A stretch of 64,000 nt of DNA from Lentibacillus halodurans (GCF_900112045.1 NZ_FOJW01000014.1:1-64000), one strand, 5' to 3'; positions 53,627 to 63,159 are shown, counted from the first letter of the stretch. Notes: generated by a model from the sequence alone, not told the origin. Made by a program: numbers and translations.

Positions 53627-54550
53627 GTGCAATGGAAGCAAATTAAAACGTTATTTATCCTTTGTTTTCTCATTTTGGATATTTATTTGTTAGTGATGCT
53701 GACGAATAAGGAAGATGAATCTGAATTTATGTTGCCGGAAACACCGGATGCCACATTTGAACAGCAATTGGAATCCGAGGATATTACGATAAGTGCTGAC
53801 TTGCCTGAAGGGGAATTTAACCAGCCGTATATAACGCTGAGCCGACAATCATTTACTGAGGAAGAACTGGCATTTTTTGATGATCAGGATAACCAAGAGA
53901 TGGAAGTGATGCATGACAATATAATCTTATCCCGTTTTGAGGATCCTGTTCCCATACCTAAAGATGCGGACAGCCCCTCAATCCAGGAGATCATTACAGA
54001 CAGAGTTCTCTTATCCGAGAATTATACATTTGACAGCTGGAATAAGGATATGAATGTGCTTGTCTTTTTCCAGAAAAAAAACGACCGTCCTATTTATTAC
54101 AATCAAAATGGCCTTCTTCTTGTTTATTTAAATGATGAAAATGAAATGATTTTCTATACGCAAACCATGCTTGGAGATGCTAGCCCTCGTGAGGAGATGA
54201 AGTCGCTGATTGAGCCGATGGGAGCGATCCAGACGTTATTTGACGGCAATAGATTGGAAAACGGAGATGAGATCACTGATGTCAATATGGGATTGCATAC
54301 ACGACTCCCGCTAGAGAGTGGTAAGCAGGTTTTTTCACCAACTTGGACGGTAACCGTCAATGACGAGGAGAATTTTTATGTAAATGCAATTGAAAATCAA
54401 ATCGTTCCCAGTGATGAACTGACATTTATAACAGGAGAGGTAACCCATACGATCGAAACAATCCAGAACCTTGACGACAACAGTGAGATGGCAGATTTTG
54501 TATTAAGACACCTGAATCAGAAACTATCATCTACGCAGCAATCGGAGTGA
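53627..54550 (+). CDS. walI: WalK regulator WalI (YycI)
   Basis: 307 residues: N-terminal MQWKQIKTLFILCFLILDIYLL helix then an external domain, as in YycI. GTG start directly follows the walH stop, with AGGGAGGG before it. Works with WalH on the transmembrane helices of WalK. Confidence 0.93.
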   Translation: MQWKQIKTLFILCFLILDIYLLVMLTNKEDESEFMLPETPDATFEQQLESEDITISADLPEGEFNQPYITLSRQSFTEEELAFFDDQDNQEMEVMHDNIILSRFEDPVPIPKDADSPSIQEIITDRVLLSENYTFDSWNKDMNVLVFFQKKNDRPIYYNQNGLLLVYLNDENEMIFYTQTMLGDASPREEMKSLIEPMGAIQTLFDGNRLENGDEITDVNMGLHTRLPLESGKQVFSPTWTVTVNDEENFYVNAIENQIVPSDELTFITGEVTHTIETIQNLDDNSEMADFVLRHLNQKLSSTQQSE

Positions 54551-54556
54551 AGTTAC

Positions 54557-55342
54557 ATGACATTACGTTTTAGTGTTCTGGCATCAGGCAGTACCGGAAA
54601 TGCATTTTATATTGAATCGGATAAGGAAAAACTGCTGGTTGATGCCGGGTTAAGCGGGAGGCAAATGGACAGGCTGTTCGGGGAAGTGGCAGTTGACCCG
54701 TCGAGCCTGACCGGTATTCTGGTAACCCATGAGCATAGTGATCATATAAAAGGGCTTGGCATCATCGCCCGTAAATACAACTTGCCCATATATGCCAATG
54801 AAAAGACATGGAATGCAATGGAAGATGCGATTGGCACGATTTCCCTTGACCAGAAGTTTCACTTTGGAATGGAAGAGGTGAAAACGTTTGGTGATATTGA
54901 TGTAGAATCATTTGGGGTGTCTCATGATGCTGTAGAACCCATGTTTTTTACTTTCCGCAATGACGGAAAAAAAGTGGCACTTGTAACAGACCTGGGTTAT
55001 GTATCAGAGCGGATTAAACGGACCGTGGAAAATGCAGATGCTTACATATTTGAAGCCAATCATGATGTTGCTATGCTGCGTATGGGCCGGTATCCATGGA
55101 ATGTTAAGCGCCGCATTCTTAGTGATTCCGGTCATGTTTCCAATGAGGATTGCGGAATTGCGCTCAGTGATTTGATCAGTAACAGGACCAGTCGTATTTA
55201 TTTGGCCCACTTAAGCCAGGATAATAATATGAAGGATTTGGCACGCATGTCTGTTGACCATATTTTAACAGAACGCGGCATCAAACTAGATCTTTGTGAT
55301 ACAGATCCGAAAACACCAACCGCTTTATATGAAGTTGGTTAA
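54557..55342 (+). CDS. walJ: MBL-fold hydrolase WalJ (YycJ)
   Basis: 261 residues; metallo-beta-lactamase motif [12 protein letters not shown] (about 56-67), further ligands FGVSHDA and LVTDLGY, and LAHLSQDNN. Cytoplasmic exonuclease-like member linked to wall and DNA replication coordination. Seven bases after walI. Confidence 0.96.
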   Translation: MTLRFSVLASGSTGNAFYIESDKEKLLVDAGLSGRQMDRLFGEVAVDPSSLTGILVTHEHSDHIKGLGIIARKYNLPIYANEKTWNAMEDAIGTISLDQKFHFGMEEVKTFGDIDVESFGVSHDAVEPMFFTFRNDGKKVALVTDLGYVSERIKRTVENADAYIFEANHDVAMLRMGRYPWNVKRRILSDSGHVSNEDCGIALSDLISNRTSRIYLAHLSQDNNMKDLARMSVDHILTERGIKLDLCDTDPKTPTALYEVG

Positions 55343-55409
55343 TAACATCTGTATTTAGGTAATACTATATAGAGATGCTTATAATCCTTTCTATAAAGGA
55401 GAAGGTTAA

Positions 55410-56627
55410 ATGGGCTATTTTGACGATGACTACGGGCAGGAACAAACGAAAAAAAGGCGCTGGCTGTTTCCTGCCCTGATTGGAGTTTTTATTGGCATAG
55501 CTGTTGTGCTGGTTGCATTACCCGGTATCTTGGAGTCTGATATGCTGCCTGAAGCATGGACAGAGGATGCAGAAACCGTACAGGATGAAAACGGTAATGG
55601 TGCTCAGCCTGAATCCGGTGATTACGTGTCGGTTAATGTTTCTTCTCAAATAACCGATGTGGTCAATAACGTCAGTCCCGCAGTAGTTGGTGTGATTAAT
55701 ATTCAGCGGCAAGGAGATTATTGGCAGCAGCAGGATGGCCAGCAGCAAACTGAAGCAGGATCAGGTTCCGGTGTCATTTATAAGAACACGGATGGCAATG
55801 CATACGTCATCACGAACCATCACGTCATTCAGGGAGCAGATACAGTAGAAGTGGTACTGTCGGATGACACACGTATAGAAGCGGAAATTCTCGGAAGTGA
55901 CCTGTTTTCAGATTTAGCTGTTTTACAGATGAATGGCGATCAAGTAAAGGATACGATCGAAATGGGAACTTCGGAAAACATCAAGGTTGGTGAGCCGGCC
56001 ATTGCAATTGGCAATCCTTTAGGCATGTTTTTGGGTTCCGTGACACAAGGTGTGATTAGCGGAACACAGCGCACGATTCCACAGGATTTTAATCAGGATG
56101 GCCGTGCTGACTGGCAGGCTGAAGTTATCCAGACTGATGCTGCCATCAATCCCGGAAACAGTGGTGGTGCGCTGATTAATATTGACGGACAGCTGATTGG
56201 CATTAATTCGATGAAAATCAATCAGGAGGCAGTGGAAGGTATCGGTTTTGCCATCCCGATTGATACAGCGAGACCGATTGTCGATGAACTCGAACAAACA
56301 GGCCAGGTGACACGCCCATATATGGGTGTTGAAATTTACTCACTTGAAGAAGTTCCACAAACGGAATGGAGCAGCACATTGAATCTTCCGGATGAGGTAG
56401 AAGGCGGTGTCTACGTCTGGACTGTTGAACCCGGAACGCCGGCTGACCAGGCAGGACTGACACGGCTTGATGTGATTACAACTGTTGACGGAGAAGAAGT
56501 CATGAATATGATTGATTTGCGGAAGATTTTATACCAGGAAAAAGAGGTTGGTGATTCATTAACGGTCACGTTTTACCGGGACGGTCAGCAGCAGGAAGCC
56601 ACATTTGAACTGGTTGAACAGCGTTAG
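55410..56627 (+). CDS. htrC: HtrA-like membrane serine protease (YyxA)
   Basis: 405 residues: one membrane helix (about 20-40), acidic linker, trypsin-like domain with His138 (ITNHHV), Asp168 (SDLAVL) and Ser251 (NPGNSGGA), and one PDZ domain (about 300-395). Quality control protease at the outer face. In B. subtilis yyxA follows walJ as here; gene symbol follows that synteny. Confidence 0.94.
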   Translation: MGYFDDDYGQEQTKKRRWLFPALIGVFIGIAVVLVALPGILESDMLPEAWTEDAETVQDENGNGAQPESGDYVSVNVSSQITDVVNNVSPAVVGVINIQRQGDYWQQQDGQQQTEAGSGSGVIYKNTDGNAYVITNHHVIQGADTVEVVLSDDTRIEAEILGSDLFSDLAVLQMNGDQVKDTIEMGTSENIKVGEPAIAIGNPLGMFLGSVTQGVISGTQRTIPQDFNQDGRADWQAEVIQTDAAINPGNSGGALINIDGQLIGINSMKINQEAVEGIGFAIPIDTARPIVDELEQTGQVTRPYMGVEIYSLEEVPQTEWSSTLNLPDEVEGGVYVWTVEPGTPADQAGLTRLDVITTVDGEEVMNMIDLRKILYQEKEVGDSLTVTFYRDGQQQEATFELVEQR

Positions 56628-56723
56628 CGTAAAACTTCTGTCAGTGCAGCAGATCTCGATGCACAGGAACGAGTTATTGTGACAGCATTGATATGGAAAA
56701 TACTTCCGCAACGTTATATGAAT

Positions 56724-56759
56724 AAAGCTATCCTTTCTTTGAGGATAGCTTTATTTTAT
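56724..56759 (+). terminator. Terminator after htrC
   Basis: AAAGCTATCCT and AGGATAGCTTT flank TTCTTTG, followed by ATTTTATA. Confidence 0.88.
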
Positions 56760-56818
56760 AAATGATCCGGACATAACGAAAGTAAGGGGGCTTAAAAGAC
56801 GACCAATCATCCGTTTTA

Positions 56819-57053
56819 GCGGAGGAAAGGCTGGGTGAGACCCCACAGTGCGAATGCACGTGGTGGCTAACAGGCCGCCCGTGGAAAGCGACGAGCAAAA
56901 CATCCACCGAGTAAACTTCGAGTTGCGAGGAGTGATGTTTCTCTGAAATCTCATTCAACACGACGAGCACCATGTAGATTGCAGCAGCGGGGTATACCTT
57001 GCTTTGTTTGTTCGAATTTTTGTTTTATAAATGTTCTTTTGTCCCAGCCTCCG
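56819..57053. repeat. Dispersed intergenic repeat, family C, copy 1
   Basis: About 230 bases recurring at 58889-59119 in the same orientation, with about 85-90 percent identity by eye: GCGGGAGG-like start, GGGTGAGACCCC, GGAAAGCGACGAGC, CATCCACCGAGTAAAC, AGCAGCGGGGTATACCTTGC and TGTTTTATAAATGTTC. Ends with TTTTGTCCCAGCCTCC, related to the end of family A. No conserved reading frame. Confidence 0.85.
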
Positions 57054-57105
57054 AATAGGCCCCCTAACCTCCTGTCTATTGAAAGACGAGTCGGTGTCCG
57101 TCTTA

Positions 57106-57207
57106 TTATCCACAATATGTGAATAATCTGTAGATAACGTCAATATATAGTACGGAACATCAATTCCATCACAACATAACTGCGAACATTTGTGCATATG
57201 TGGATAA
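57106..57207. promoter_or_regulatory. DnaA-box cluster downstream of htrC
   Basis: Perfect TTATCCACA (57106-57114) and TGTGGATAA (57199-57207), with one-mismatch TGTGAATAA (57118-57126) and TGTAGATAA (57129-57137) between. Non-coding. From memory, B. subtilis has a DnaA-binding cluster beside yydA, the neighbour of yyxA. Confidence 0.65.
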
Positions 57208-57230
57208 CTTTGTGTATATGAGGCTCTCTG

Positions 57231-57605
57231 TTAAAGTTGTTTGCCTGGCCTATGCTGCCACAGCAGAAGTAATAAAATAAGCATGACAATGTCAAGGCGT
57301 GCCTCAAAGGCAAATTGTAAAAATCCCTGATTCATTAATATAGGCAGTTTAGTTAGGAATATAGCGCCAAGTATAATTAGAATAAGCAGCGCCACTGCCT
57401 GTTTAACATATAATCGACCTAGTATGAACGCGCTGCAGGCAATTTCTGTAATGGCGACCAGAAACAATGTTGTCTCCGGAAATGGCAGCCCAACACTCAT
57501 AAACGTTGCTTTAAAATCGCTCACGACAAGCTTGAGAATCCCTGAGGTTAAAAATACATAGCCCACCGCATAGCAAATCCACTTAGACATATTGATCATC
57601 CGCAA
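57231..57605 (-). CDS. DoxX-like small membrane protein
   Basis: 124 residues from TTG 57605, seven bases after GGAGGTG. Four helices; YAVGYVFLTSGILKLVVSDF at the start is the DoxX/DoxD-like signature. Family members are linked to redox balance, but the role here is unknown. A longer frame to 57695 lacks a good start. Confidence 0.75.
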   Translation of the reverse strand: MRMINMSKWICYAVGYVFLTSGILKLVVSDFKATFMSVGLPFPETTLFLVAITEIACSAFILGRLYVKQAVALLILIILGAIFLTKLPILMNQGFLQFAFEARLDIVMLILLLLLWQHRPGKQL

Positions 57606-57725
57606 TGGGAAGCACCTCCACCGTATTGATATTAAATACATATGCAGGCGCACGGACAACCTTGACAATCTTTTTAAATTAGAACATGAGAACATTGATA
57701 ATTTTAAAAGACTTCCATACGGAAT

Positions 57726-58304
57726 TTAATCCTGGCGTCTTTCGGGCTTCTGTTTTTTTATCATGAGGAAGATGTTTGTCGCCCAATAAGCAATGAAAGC
57801 AGCGGCAATATCAATGAGGGTTAAATAAAACAAGTTCATTCCTTTATGCATTCGCAGCAAGTCAACCGATTCCGCGAAAAACCCAAACCCGAATGCAAAT
57901 ATGGTACTGGTCACAGTGGCATATAGGTAGAAGTTTTTTCCGTTGTTGGTACAGTGCTGATACAAGAGCATAAATACGACCGGCAAAAATACTGAGGTAA
58001 CCGAAACCCCTTCAGGAAGTATATAAAAAAGGCTATGGGGATGGTTAAAATAATTGTTGCCTGTTAATATCATGTCTATATTTAACCATAATACGTGCAT
58101 GCTATAACCATAAAAAGCGACTTCGAACAACCTTTTCCTATCTATTGAAAAATATAGTATGACAAGCGGAATGATAACGGTTGCGAGATTAAACCAGAAA
58201 AACCATGTACTCATGTTGGAGAATAGCTGCCAATGCTCTTTCAGGAGATATTGCAATTGTTCCTTCTGCTCGAGAATTCTGTAATATAATTCCTGTTCAT
58301 TCAC
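57726..58304 (-). CDS. Multi-pass membrane protein, CBO0543-like
   Basis: 192 residues, about six hydrophobic segments. FFWFNLATVIIPLVILYFSIDRKRLFEVAFYGY resembles the first two helices of CBO0543-family proteins common in Bacilli. Function unknown. ATG 58304 with GGAGGGATA upstream. Minus strand, 120 bases before the DoxX-like gene. Confidence 0.6.
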   Translation of the reverse strand: MNEQELYYRILEQKEQLQYLLKEHWQLFSNMSTWFFWFNLATVIIPLVILYFSIDRKRLFEVAFYGYSMHVLWLNIDMILTGNNYFNHPHSLFYILPEGVSVTSVFLPVVFMLLYQHCTNNGKNFYLYATVTSTIFAFGFGFFAESVDLLRMHKGMNLFYLTLIDIAAAFIAYWATNIFLMIKKQKPERRQD

Positions 58305-58362
58305 CGATTATCCCTCCATCACAATGATAGTTTGAATTAATGGCCTGGATTTATGCATCAAG

Positions 58363-58397
58363 TTATCCCCAAAATTCTGTGGATGATTTGTGGATAA
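58363..58397. promoter_or_regulatory. Second distal DnaA-box cluster
   Basis: TTATCCCCA (58363-58371), TGTGGATGA (58378-58386) and perfect TGTGGATAA (58389-58397) within 35 bases, between the divergent CBO0543-like gene and phhB. Confidence 0.6.
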
Positions 58398-58489
58398 TAT
58401 GTTGATTGGCTGTATACAGTATCAAAATTTGTTAAACTAGGGATAACAACGAGACATGGGCAGGAACTAAATACATGGGAGGGAAAACA

Positions 58490-58786
58490 ATGGAACGTCT
58501 GAGTGAAGAACAGATTGCAAAGGAATTGGAAAATCTGCCTGACTGGAAAAGGCTTGATGAAAAGTGGATTGAACGGCGTTACCGCTTTAAAGAATTTTTG
58601 AATGGCGTCCGTTTTGTTGATCAGATCGCCGAATACGCTGAGAACAAACAGCATCATCCGTTCATTTCCATCGATTATAAAGTTGTCACCTTGAAAATTT
58701 CATCGTGGCAGATGAAAGGGCTGACTGATCTGGATTTTGAAATGGTCAACCATTTTGATGAACTTTATGAGCGGGCAGCGAAATAG
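58490..58786 (+). CDS. phhB: Pterin-4a-carbinolamine dehydratase
   Basis: 98 residues; motif ENKQHHPFISIDYKVVTLKI carries the two adjacent active-site histidines. The third histidine of the classical enzyme (T-H before GLT) appears to be Trp in SSWQMKGLTDLD. ATG 58490 follows GGGAGGG. No phenylalanine hydroxylase is nearby; many bacterial members have other roles, for example in molybdopterin or folate metabolism. Confidence 0.88.
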   Translation: MERLSEEQIAKELENLPDWKRLDEKWIERRYRFKEFLNGVRFVDQIAEYAENKQHHPFISIDYKVVTLKISSWQMKGLTDLDFEMVNHFDELYERAAK

Positions 58787-58888
58787 AAAGACTTGGCTGC
58801 CGCCTTGTTTTCCAAAGGTTAGATTGGCACGGGGGCATTTTGTCAGCCGATAGGCTGGGGAGTATTTAATGTAAGGGCGCAGAATCCA

Positions 58889-59119
58889 GCGGGAGGAAAG
58901 GCCTGGGTGAGACCCCGCAGTGCGAATGCATGCGAAGGCTCACCAGCCGCCCGCGGAAAGCGACGAGCGAAACATCCACCGAGTAAACTGCGAGTTGCGA
59001 GGAGTACTGCTTCTCCGAAATCTCATTCAACACGACGACGAGCACCAAGTAGATTTCAGCAGCGGGGTATACCTTGCTTTGTTTGTTCGGATTTTGGTTT
59101 TATAAATGTTCTTTTGTGC
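58889..59119. repeat. Dispersed intergenic repeat, family C, copy 2
   Basis: Aligns with 56819-57045. It ends at CTTTTGTGCC, where copy 1 continues CCAGCCTC, and directly abuts the stop codon of the GNAT gene at 59122. Small changes include an extra GAC in CACGACGACGAGC. Confidence 0.85.
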
Positions 59120-59121
59120 CT

Positions 59122-59673
59122 TTAACGTCTGCGTTCTTCCCACTCATATGCCAGCATGCCATATACGACATGATCGACAAAATGGTCATACAGCCACTCC
59201 GCCTGCCGTATTTGGCCTTCCCGCACAAACCCGAGCCGCTCCGGAATGGCCCGGCTTTTTTTATTGTCATAAGCTGCCCGTATTTCAATCCGGTTCAGTT
59301 CCAGCGAATAAAAAGCATAATCAATCAGACCGCTGACAGCACGGGTCATGATTCCTTTTCCTTCATAATTGCTGCCAAGCCAGTAGCCAATAGATCCTAT
59401 GCCATTTTGCCAATCGAAATGATTAAAACCTGCCACACCAGCAAGTTCCCCATGATAAAGAATACCGGTTGTCAATCCTTTCCGATCGGCAAATAATTTC
59501 ATCGTTGATTCAATAAAGGCTTTGGAGTCATGCTCTGTTTTTGTATTGTCGACCCATGACAGCCACTCGCGCAAACGTTCCCTGGAATTGTCTGTTAACT
59601 GGAACAAAGGAGTCGCGTCGTGTGTTTCAAGGTGTTTTAGTGCTATTTCGTGATCAATTTCAAATAAGAACAT
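59122..59673 (-). CDS. GNAT N-acetyltransferase (RimL/YdaF-like)
   Basis: 183 residues. The acetyl-CoA fold is seen in GSIGYWLGSNYEGKGIMTRAV (about 89-109; Q/RxxGxG/A-like YEGKGI) and LNRIEIRAAYDNKKSRAIPERLGF. Resembles ribosomal-protein-serine acetyltransferases such as YdaF; the real substrate is unknown. Confidence 0.9.
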   Translation of the reverse strand: MFLFEIDHEIALKHLETHDATPLFQLTDNSRERLREWLSWVDNTKTEHDSKAFIESTMKLFADRKGLTTGILYHGELAGVAGFNHFDWQNGIGSIGYWLGSNYEGKGIMTRAVSGLIDYAFYSLELNRIEIRAAYDNKKSRAIPERLGFVREGQIRQAEWLYDHFVDHVVYGMLAYEWEERRR

Positions 59674-59874
59674 TTTATGCGCCTCCTGAATGAAATTAAA
59701 CTGTATCTCGCATATAACCGGTATTGAATTTATGGTTCATTTCGCCCGGCTATAATAGACTAATTTCTAATTTTTATATAGTTGAAAAGAATGATTTTCC
59801 TGATCAAGGAACAAATGAATATTATATTTTATTATAATTAAAATATTCCAATAATAAAAGGGTGTGAAGATAAA

Positions 59875-61392
59875 ATGATTGTGAAAGATTACGGGAAGAG
59901 ATTATTTCTATTTTTCCTATTGGCAATGGTTGTTGTTATGCCATTTGCCAAGCAAGATCAATCTTTCGTATCGGCATCCGGAGAAACGGCAGAGATAATG
60001 GAGGAAAGTGGCAATCTAACGGACAAGCTTGACGAAATTCTCAGTCATGACAGTCTTAAAGGAACAAGTGTCAGTGTCAGTGTTCGGGAGACTGAGAGCG
60101 GGGAGATCCTATACGAACGGAATGGCGATCTGCGTCTCCATCCTGCCTCCAACATGAAGCTGCTGTCAGGTGCAGCAGCCATGGAAACGTTAGGAACGGA
60201 CTATCGATTTACAACCGAAGTACTGACAGATGGAGATGTAAGAGGGCAAGTCCTTCATGGAAATTTGTATTTGAAGGGGAACGGTGACCCAACTTTAATG
60301 AAGGAGGATCTTGATCAATTTGCTGCCAACTTGAAAGAAAAAGGTGTCCAAAAAATAAAAGGCGACTTGATCGGTGATGACAGCCGGTATGATGATGTGC
60401 GCCTTTCACAGGATTTGAATTGGTCGGATGAACCGTTCTACACAGGTGCGCAGGTTTCTGCTTTAACCTTGTCACCGAATGAAGATTATGATGCAGGAAC
60501 CGTCATTGTTGAGGCATATCCCGCCGATGAAGCCGGAAAAGAAGCGGATATCACAGTTACGCCGGCAACAGATTATGTTACGGTCATGAACAATACTGAA
60601 ACGGTTGCGGCTGGCGAAAGCAAAGATATTTCGATTGAACGTCAGCATGGGACAAATGACATTGTCGTTGAGGGAACCATTCCAGTTGATGGAACAAGAT
60701 CAAGATCCTGGGTTTCGGTATGGGAGCCAACCGGATATGCCCTGGATGTTTTCAAAAAGTCCCTTGAGGAAAACGGTCTGAAACTTATTGGCAATAGTGA
60801 CGTAAAAACCGGGCTGGCTCCTGATGATGCAACAGTTCTCACTTCAAGGGAGTCCATACCGCTGGAGGAACTGTTCATCCCATTCATGAAGCTGAGCAAT
60901 AATGGTCATGGAGAAATTCTGACAAAAGAAATGGGTAAAGTAGTTAATGGTGAAGGAAGCTGGGATGAAGGGCTTGATGTCATTGAAGATGTTATAACGG
61001 ACGCTGGGATGGACAGTGATACCATTGTGCTGCGTGACGGATCGGGTATGTCGCATAAAAACATGATCCCGGCAAATGAACTGTCCGGATTTTTGACAGC
61101 AATCAAAGATGAAAGCTGGTTCCCGGCATTTGAAAAATCCCTCCCTGTTGCGGGTGTAGCGGAACGTTTTGTTGGCGGAACACTCAGGTACCGGATGACA
61201 GAACCACCGGCACAAGGAAATGTTGTCGCCAAAACCGGCTCGTTAACCGGTGTTTCAACGCTTTCAGGCTATGTTACATCACAGGATGGTGAGGAACTGG
61301 TATTTTCGATAATGTTTAACAATTATTTAGGCAACTCAAATACAGAACTTGAAGATTCCATCGCCACGACCTTGGCAGCATATGAGTTTTAG
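59875..61392 (+). CDS. dacC: D-alanyl-D-alanine carboxypeptidase/endopeptidase, PBP4 type (S13)
   Basis: 505 residues with signal peptide (about 1-35). Motifs of peptidase S13: SNMK (Ser92-Lys95), SNN in MKLSNNGHGEIL, and KTGSLTGVS near the C-terminus, with the large insert domain between the first two. Trims and cuts peptidoglycan outside the membrane. Very acidic. The symbol follows B. subtilis dacC and is tentative. Confidence 0.9.
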   Translation: MIVKDYGKRLFLFFLLAMVVVMPFAKQDQSFVSASGETAEIMEESGNLTDKLDEILSHDSLKGTSVSVSVRETESGEILYERNGDLRLHPASNMKLLSGAAAMETLGTDYRFTTEVLTDGDVRGQVLHGNLYLKGNGDPTLMKEDLDQFAANLKEKGVQKIKGDLIGDDSRYDDVRLSQDLNWSDEPFYTGAQVSALTLSPNEDYDAGTVIVEAYPADEAGKEADITVTPATDYVTVMNNTETVAAGESKDISIERQHGTNDIVVEGTIPVDGTRSRSWVSVWEPTGYALDVFKKSLEENGLKLIGNSDVKTGLAPDDATVLTSRESIPLEELFIPFMKLSNNGHGEILTKEMGKVVNGEGSWDEGLDVIEDVITDAGMDSDTIVLRDGSGMSHKNMIPANELSGFLTAIKDESWFPAFEKSLPVAGVAERFVGGTLRYRMTEPPAQGNVVAKTGSLTGVSTLSGYVTSQDGEELVFSIMFNNYLGNSNTELEDSIATTLAAYEF

Positions 61393-61415
61393 ATCGAAAA
61401 AAGGCATTAAGGTGC

Positions 61416-61607
61416 ATGCCCCCGATAAATGACGGCCATGTTACATTTAAAGCAATGTTTATGAGAGAGGTTATAGGGTTCTATTTTATTGGTATTCTCA
61501 CAATAGGCCTAGCATTCATCGTAACTATCATAATGATAGCTGTGAGAGAAGATAAGAGAGGTCTTCATGATTTAATTGGAGGAACTCATGTTATTAAAGT
61601 TGAATAG
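61416..61607 (+). pseudogene. C-terminal fragment of an RDD family membrane protein
   Basis: 63 codons: MREVIGFYFIGILTIGLAFIVTIIMIAVREDKRGLHDLIGGTHVIKVE; the end KRGLHDLIGGTHVIK is the typical close of the RDD domain. The first helices with the R-D-D residues are missing, and only 24 bases separate it from dacC, so it is a truncated remnant. Confidence 0.65.
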
Positions 61608-61612
61608 CGTAA

Positions 61613-61655
61613 AAAAACGGGATGAATCGCATGCAATGATTCATTCCGTTTTTGA
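61613..61655 (+). terminator. Terminator after the RDD fragment
   Basis: AAAACGGGATGAATC (about 61614-61628) pairs with GATTCATTCCGTTTTT (61638-61653). Confidence 0.85.
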
Positions 61656-61787
61656 ATAGTTTTTCTACAATCATAACCTTGTGCGCAATCAATCATCAGG
61701 GGGGATATTTACATTTACCGCAGACGGGGTTAAATCGGATACTTCCTTTAAGCCAAAAAATTAAGAGTAGCCTCTGACCATTCACCA

Positions 61788-61945
61788 TTAAACATTTGAG
61801 ATGGTAGAAGCATATCTCATATACCCATCTTCGGGATAGTCTAAAGTATACTCATCGTTATTATAGGTCCAGTTTGTTGCGTATGATGTACCAGCGGCGA
61901 ATGTAAATTGCGGAAAAATATTACAAAAATAAAGGTTCCGCAGTT
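61788..61945 (-). pseudogene. Possible C-terminal remnant of an unknown secreted protein
   Basis: On the minus strand one frame reads FPQFTFAAGTSYATNWTYNN then DEYTLDYPEDGYMRYASTIS and stops at 61788. The composition looks coding (Y, T, N rich) but there is no start codon, and a stop lies upstream. The rest of the 61656-62048 gap shows nothing recognisable. Confidence 0.35.
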
Positions 61946-62048
61946 CTTTGTATGTTTAGACAGAGCAATGAAATTTGTTTCATGTTATATATTTTTATAC
62001 CAATTGGCTGTTCTGTAACCGTCTGTGAAAATCAGTCTATTAGGATGC

Positions 62049-63017
62049 TTATGCCCACCACATTTCCCCGACAGATTCTTTGACCATGACGGGTTTAAGA
62101 TTTTCGACAGCTTTGGTAAATCCTTCATCAACTGACATGAGTCCATCCTCATGCTCGATACTCACGACATAGTCATAATCCATTAACCTTAATGTGCTGA
62201 TCATATCCGCCCATGTTTTGACATCGTGTCCAAATCCAACTGTCCTAAAATACCAGGCACGGTCACGCATTTGGGCGTAATCCGTCATATCCGTCAGGCC
62301 ATTCCTGTTCATGTTTTGCTGATCAATTATCGTGTCCTTTGCATGAAAATGGTGAATAGCTTGTTCACGACCCAATATTTTAATGGCCTCGATCGGGTCA
62401 ATGCCCTGCCACCACATATGGCTTGGGTCAAGGTTAGCGCCAATAGCCGGTCCACATGCTTCACGCAAACGCAGCATGTTGCCTGGTGTGTGAACAGAAA
62501 AGCCGCCGTGAAGTTCCAGACCAATTTTTATATGGTGAGATTCTGCGAAGTCGTTCTTTTCTTTCCAATATGGAATCAGTTTTTCTTCCCATTGCCATTT
62601 CAGTACTTCCTGAAAGTCGTGCGGCCAGGGTGTTACTGGCCAATTTGGATATAAAGCATTTTCATGGTCACCGGGACATCCTGAAAATGTATTCACAACC
62701 GGTACATTAAGTTTGGACGCAAGTTGTATCGTTTTGTCCAGCAGTCTATCTGCCGGTTCTGCAATTTTGTTCTGCGGATGGAGTGCATTTCCGTGGCAGC
62801 TTAACGCACTGATGACCAATCCATGATCCGCCACTTTTTGCTTGAATTGCTGTAATTTCCTTTCGTCATGCAACAGCTCATCAATTTTACAATGAGCATC
62901 TCCGGGGAATCCGCCAGTCCCTAATTCAATTGCTTCCAAACCTTTTGAAGCAACATAGTCCAGCATGTCATCAAAGTTTTTATCAGCGAATAAAACTGTA
63001 AAAACACCCAATTTCAA
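62049..63017 (-). CDS. Sugar phosphate isomerase/epimerase (AP endonuclease 2 / IolE-like TIM barrel)
   Basis: 322 residues. MKLGVFTVLFADKNFDDMLD start, metal-ligand type motifs LELHGGFSVH (Glu), LDPSHMWWQG (Asp, His), HFHAKDT and SIEHEDG (Glu) are those of xylose isomerase-like TIM barrels. Substrate not predictable; probably inositol- or sugar-derived. Preceded by an operator-like sequence and divergent from a LacI regulator, suggesting local control. Confidence 0.88.
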   Translation of the reverse strand: MKLGVFTVLFADKNFDDMLDYVASKGLEAIELGTGGFPGDAHCKIDELLHDERKLQQFKQKVADHGLVISALSCHGNALHPQNKIAEPADRLLDKTIQLASKLNVPVVNTFSGCPGDHENALYPNWPVTPWPHDFQEVLKWQWEEKLIPYWKEKNDFAESHHIKIGLELHGGFSVHTPGNMLRLREACGPAIGANLDPSHMWWQGIDPIEAIKILGREQAIHHFHAKDTIIDQQNMNRNGLTDMTDYAQMRDRAWYFRTVGFGHDVKTWADMISTLRLMDYDYVVSIEHEDGLMSVDEGFTKAVENLKPVMVKESVGEMWWA

Positions 63018-63052
63018 TTGAAAAACCTCCCTAATATATTTCAGAATATAAA

Positions 63053-63070
63053 AATTTGTAAACCATTACA
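63053..63070. promoter_or_regulatory. Operator-like sequence before the isomerase gene
   Basis: TTGTAAACCATTACAT (63056-63071) matches 12-13 of 16 positions of the palindrome at 63165-63180. It lies about 40 bases upstream of the isomerase start. Confidence 0.5.
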
Positions 63071-63130
63071 TTATAACCATAAATAAAAAATGTATGTAAA
63101 TCAATAGTTTTATAATATTTTAAAATATTA

Positions 63131-63159
63131 TTGACAGAAAATTAAGGCTGTATTATGAT
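63131..63159 (+). promoter_or_regulatory. Sigma-A promoter of the lacI-type gene
   Basis: TTGACA (63131-63136), 17 bases, TATGAT (63154-63159). Confidence 0.85.
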
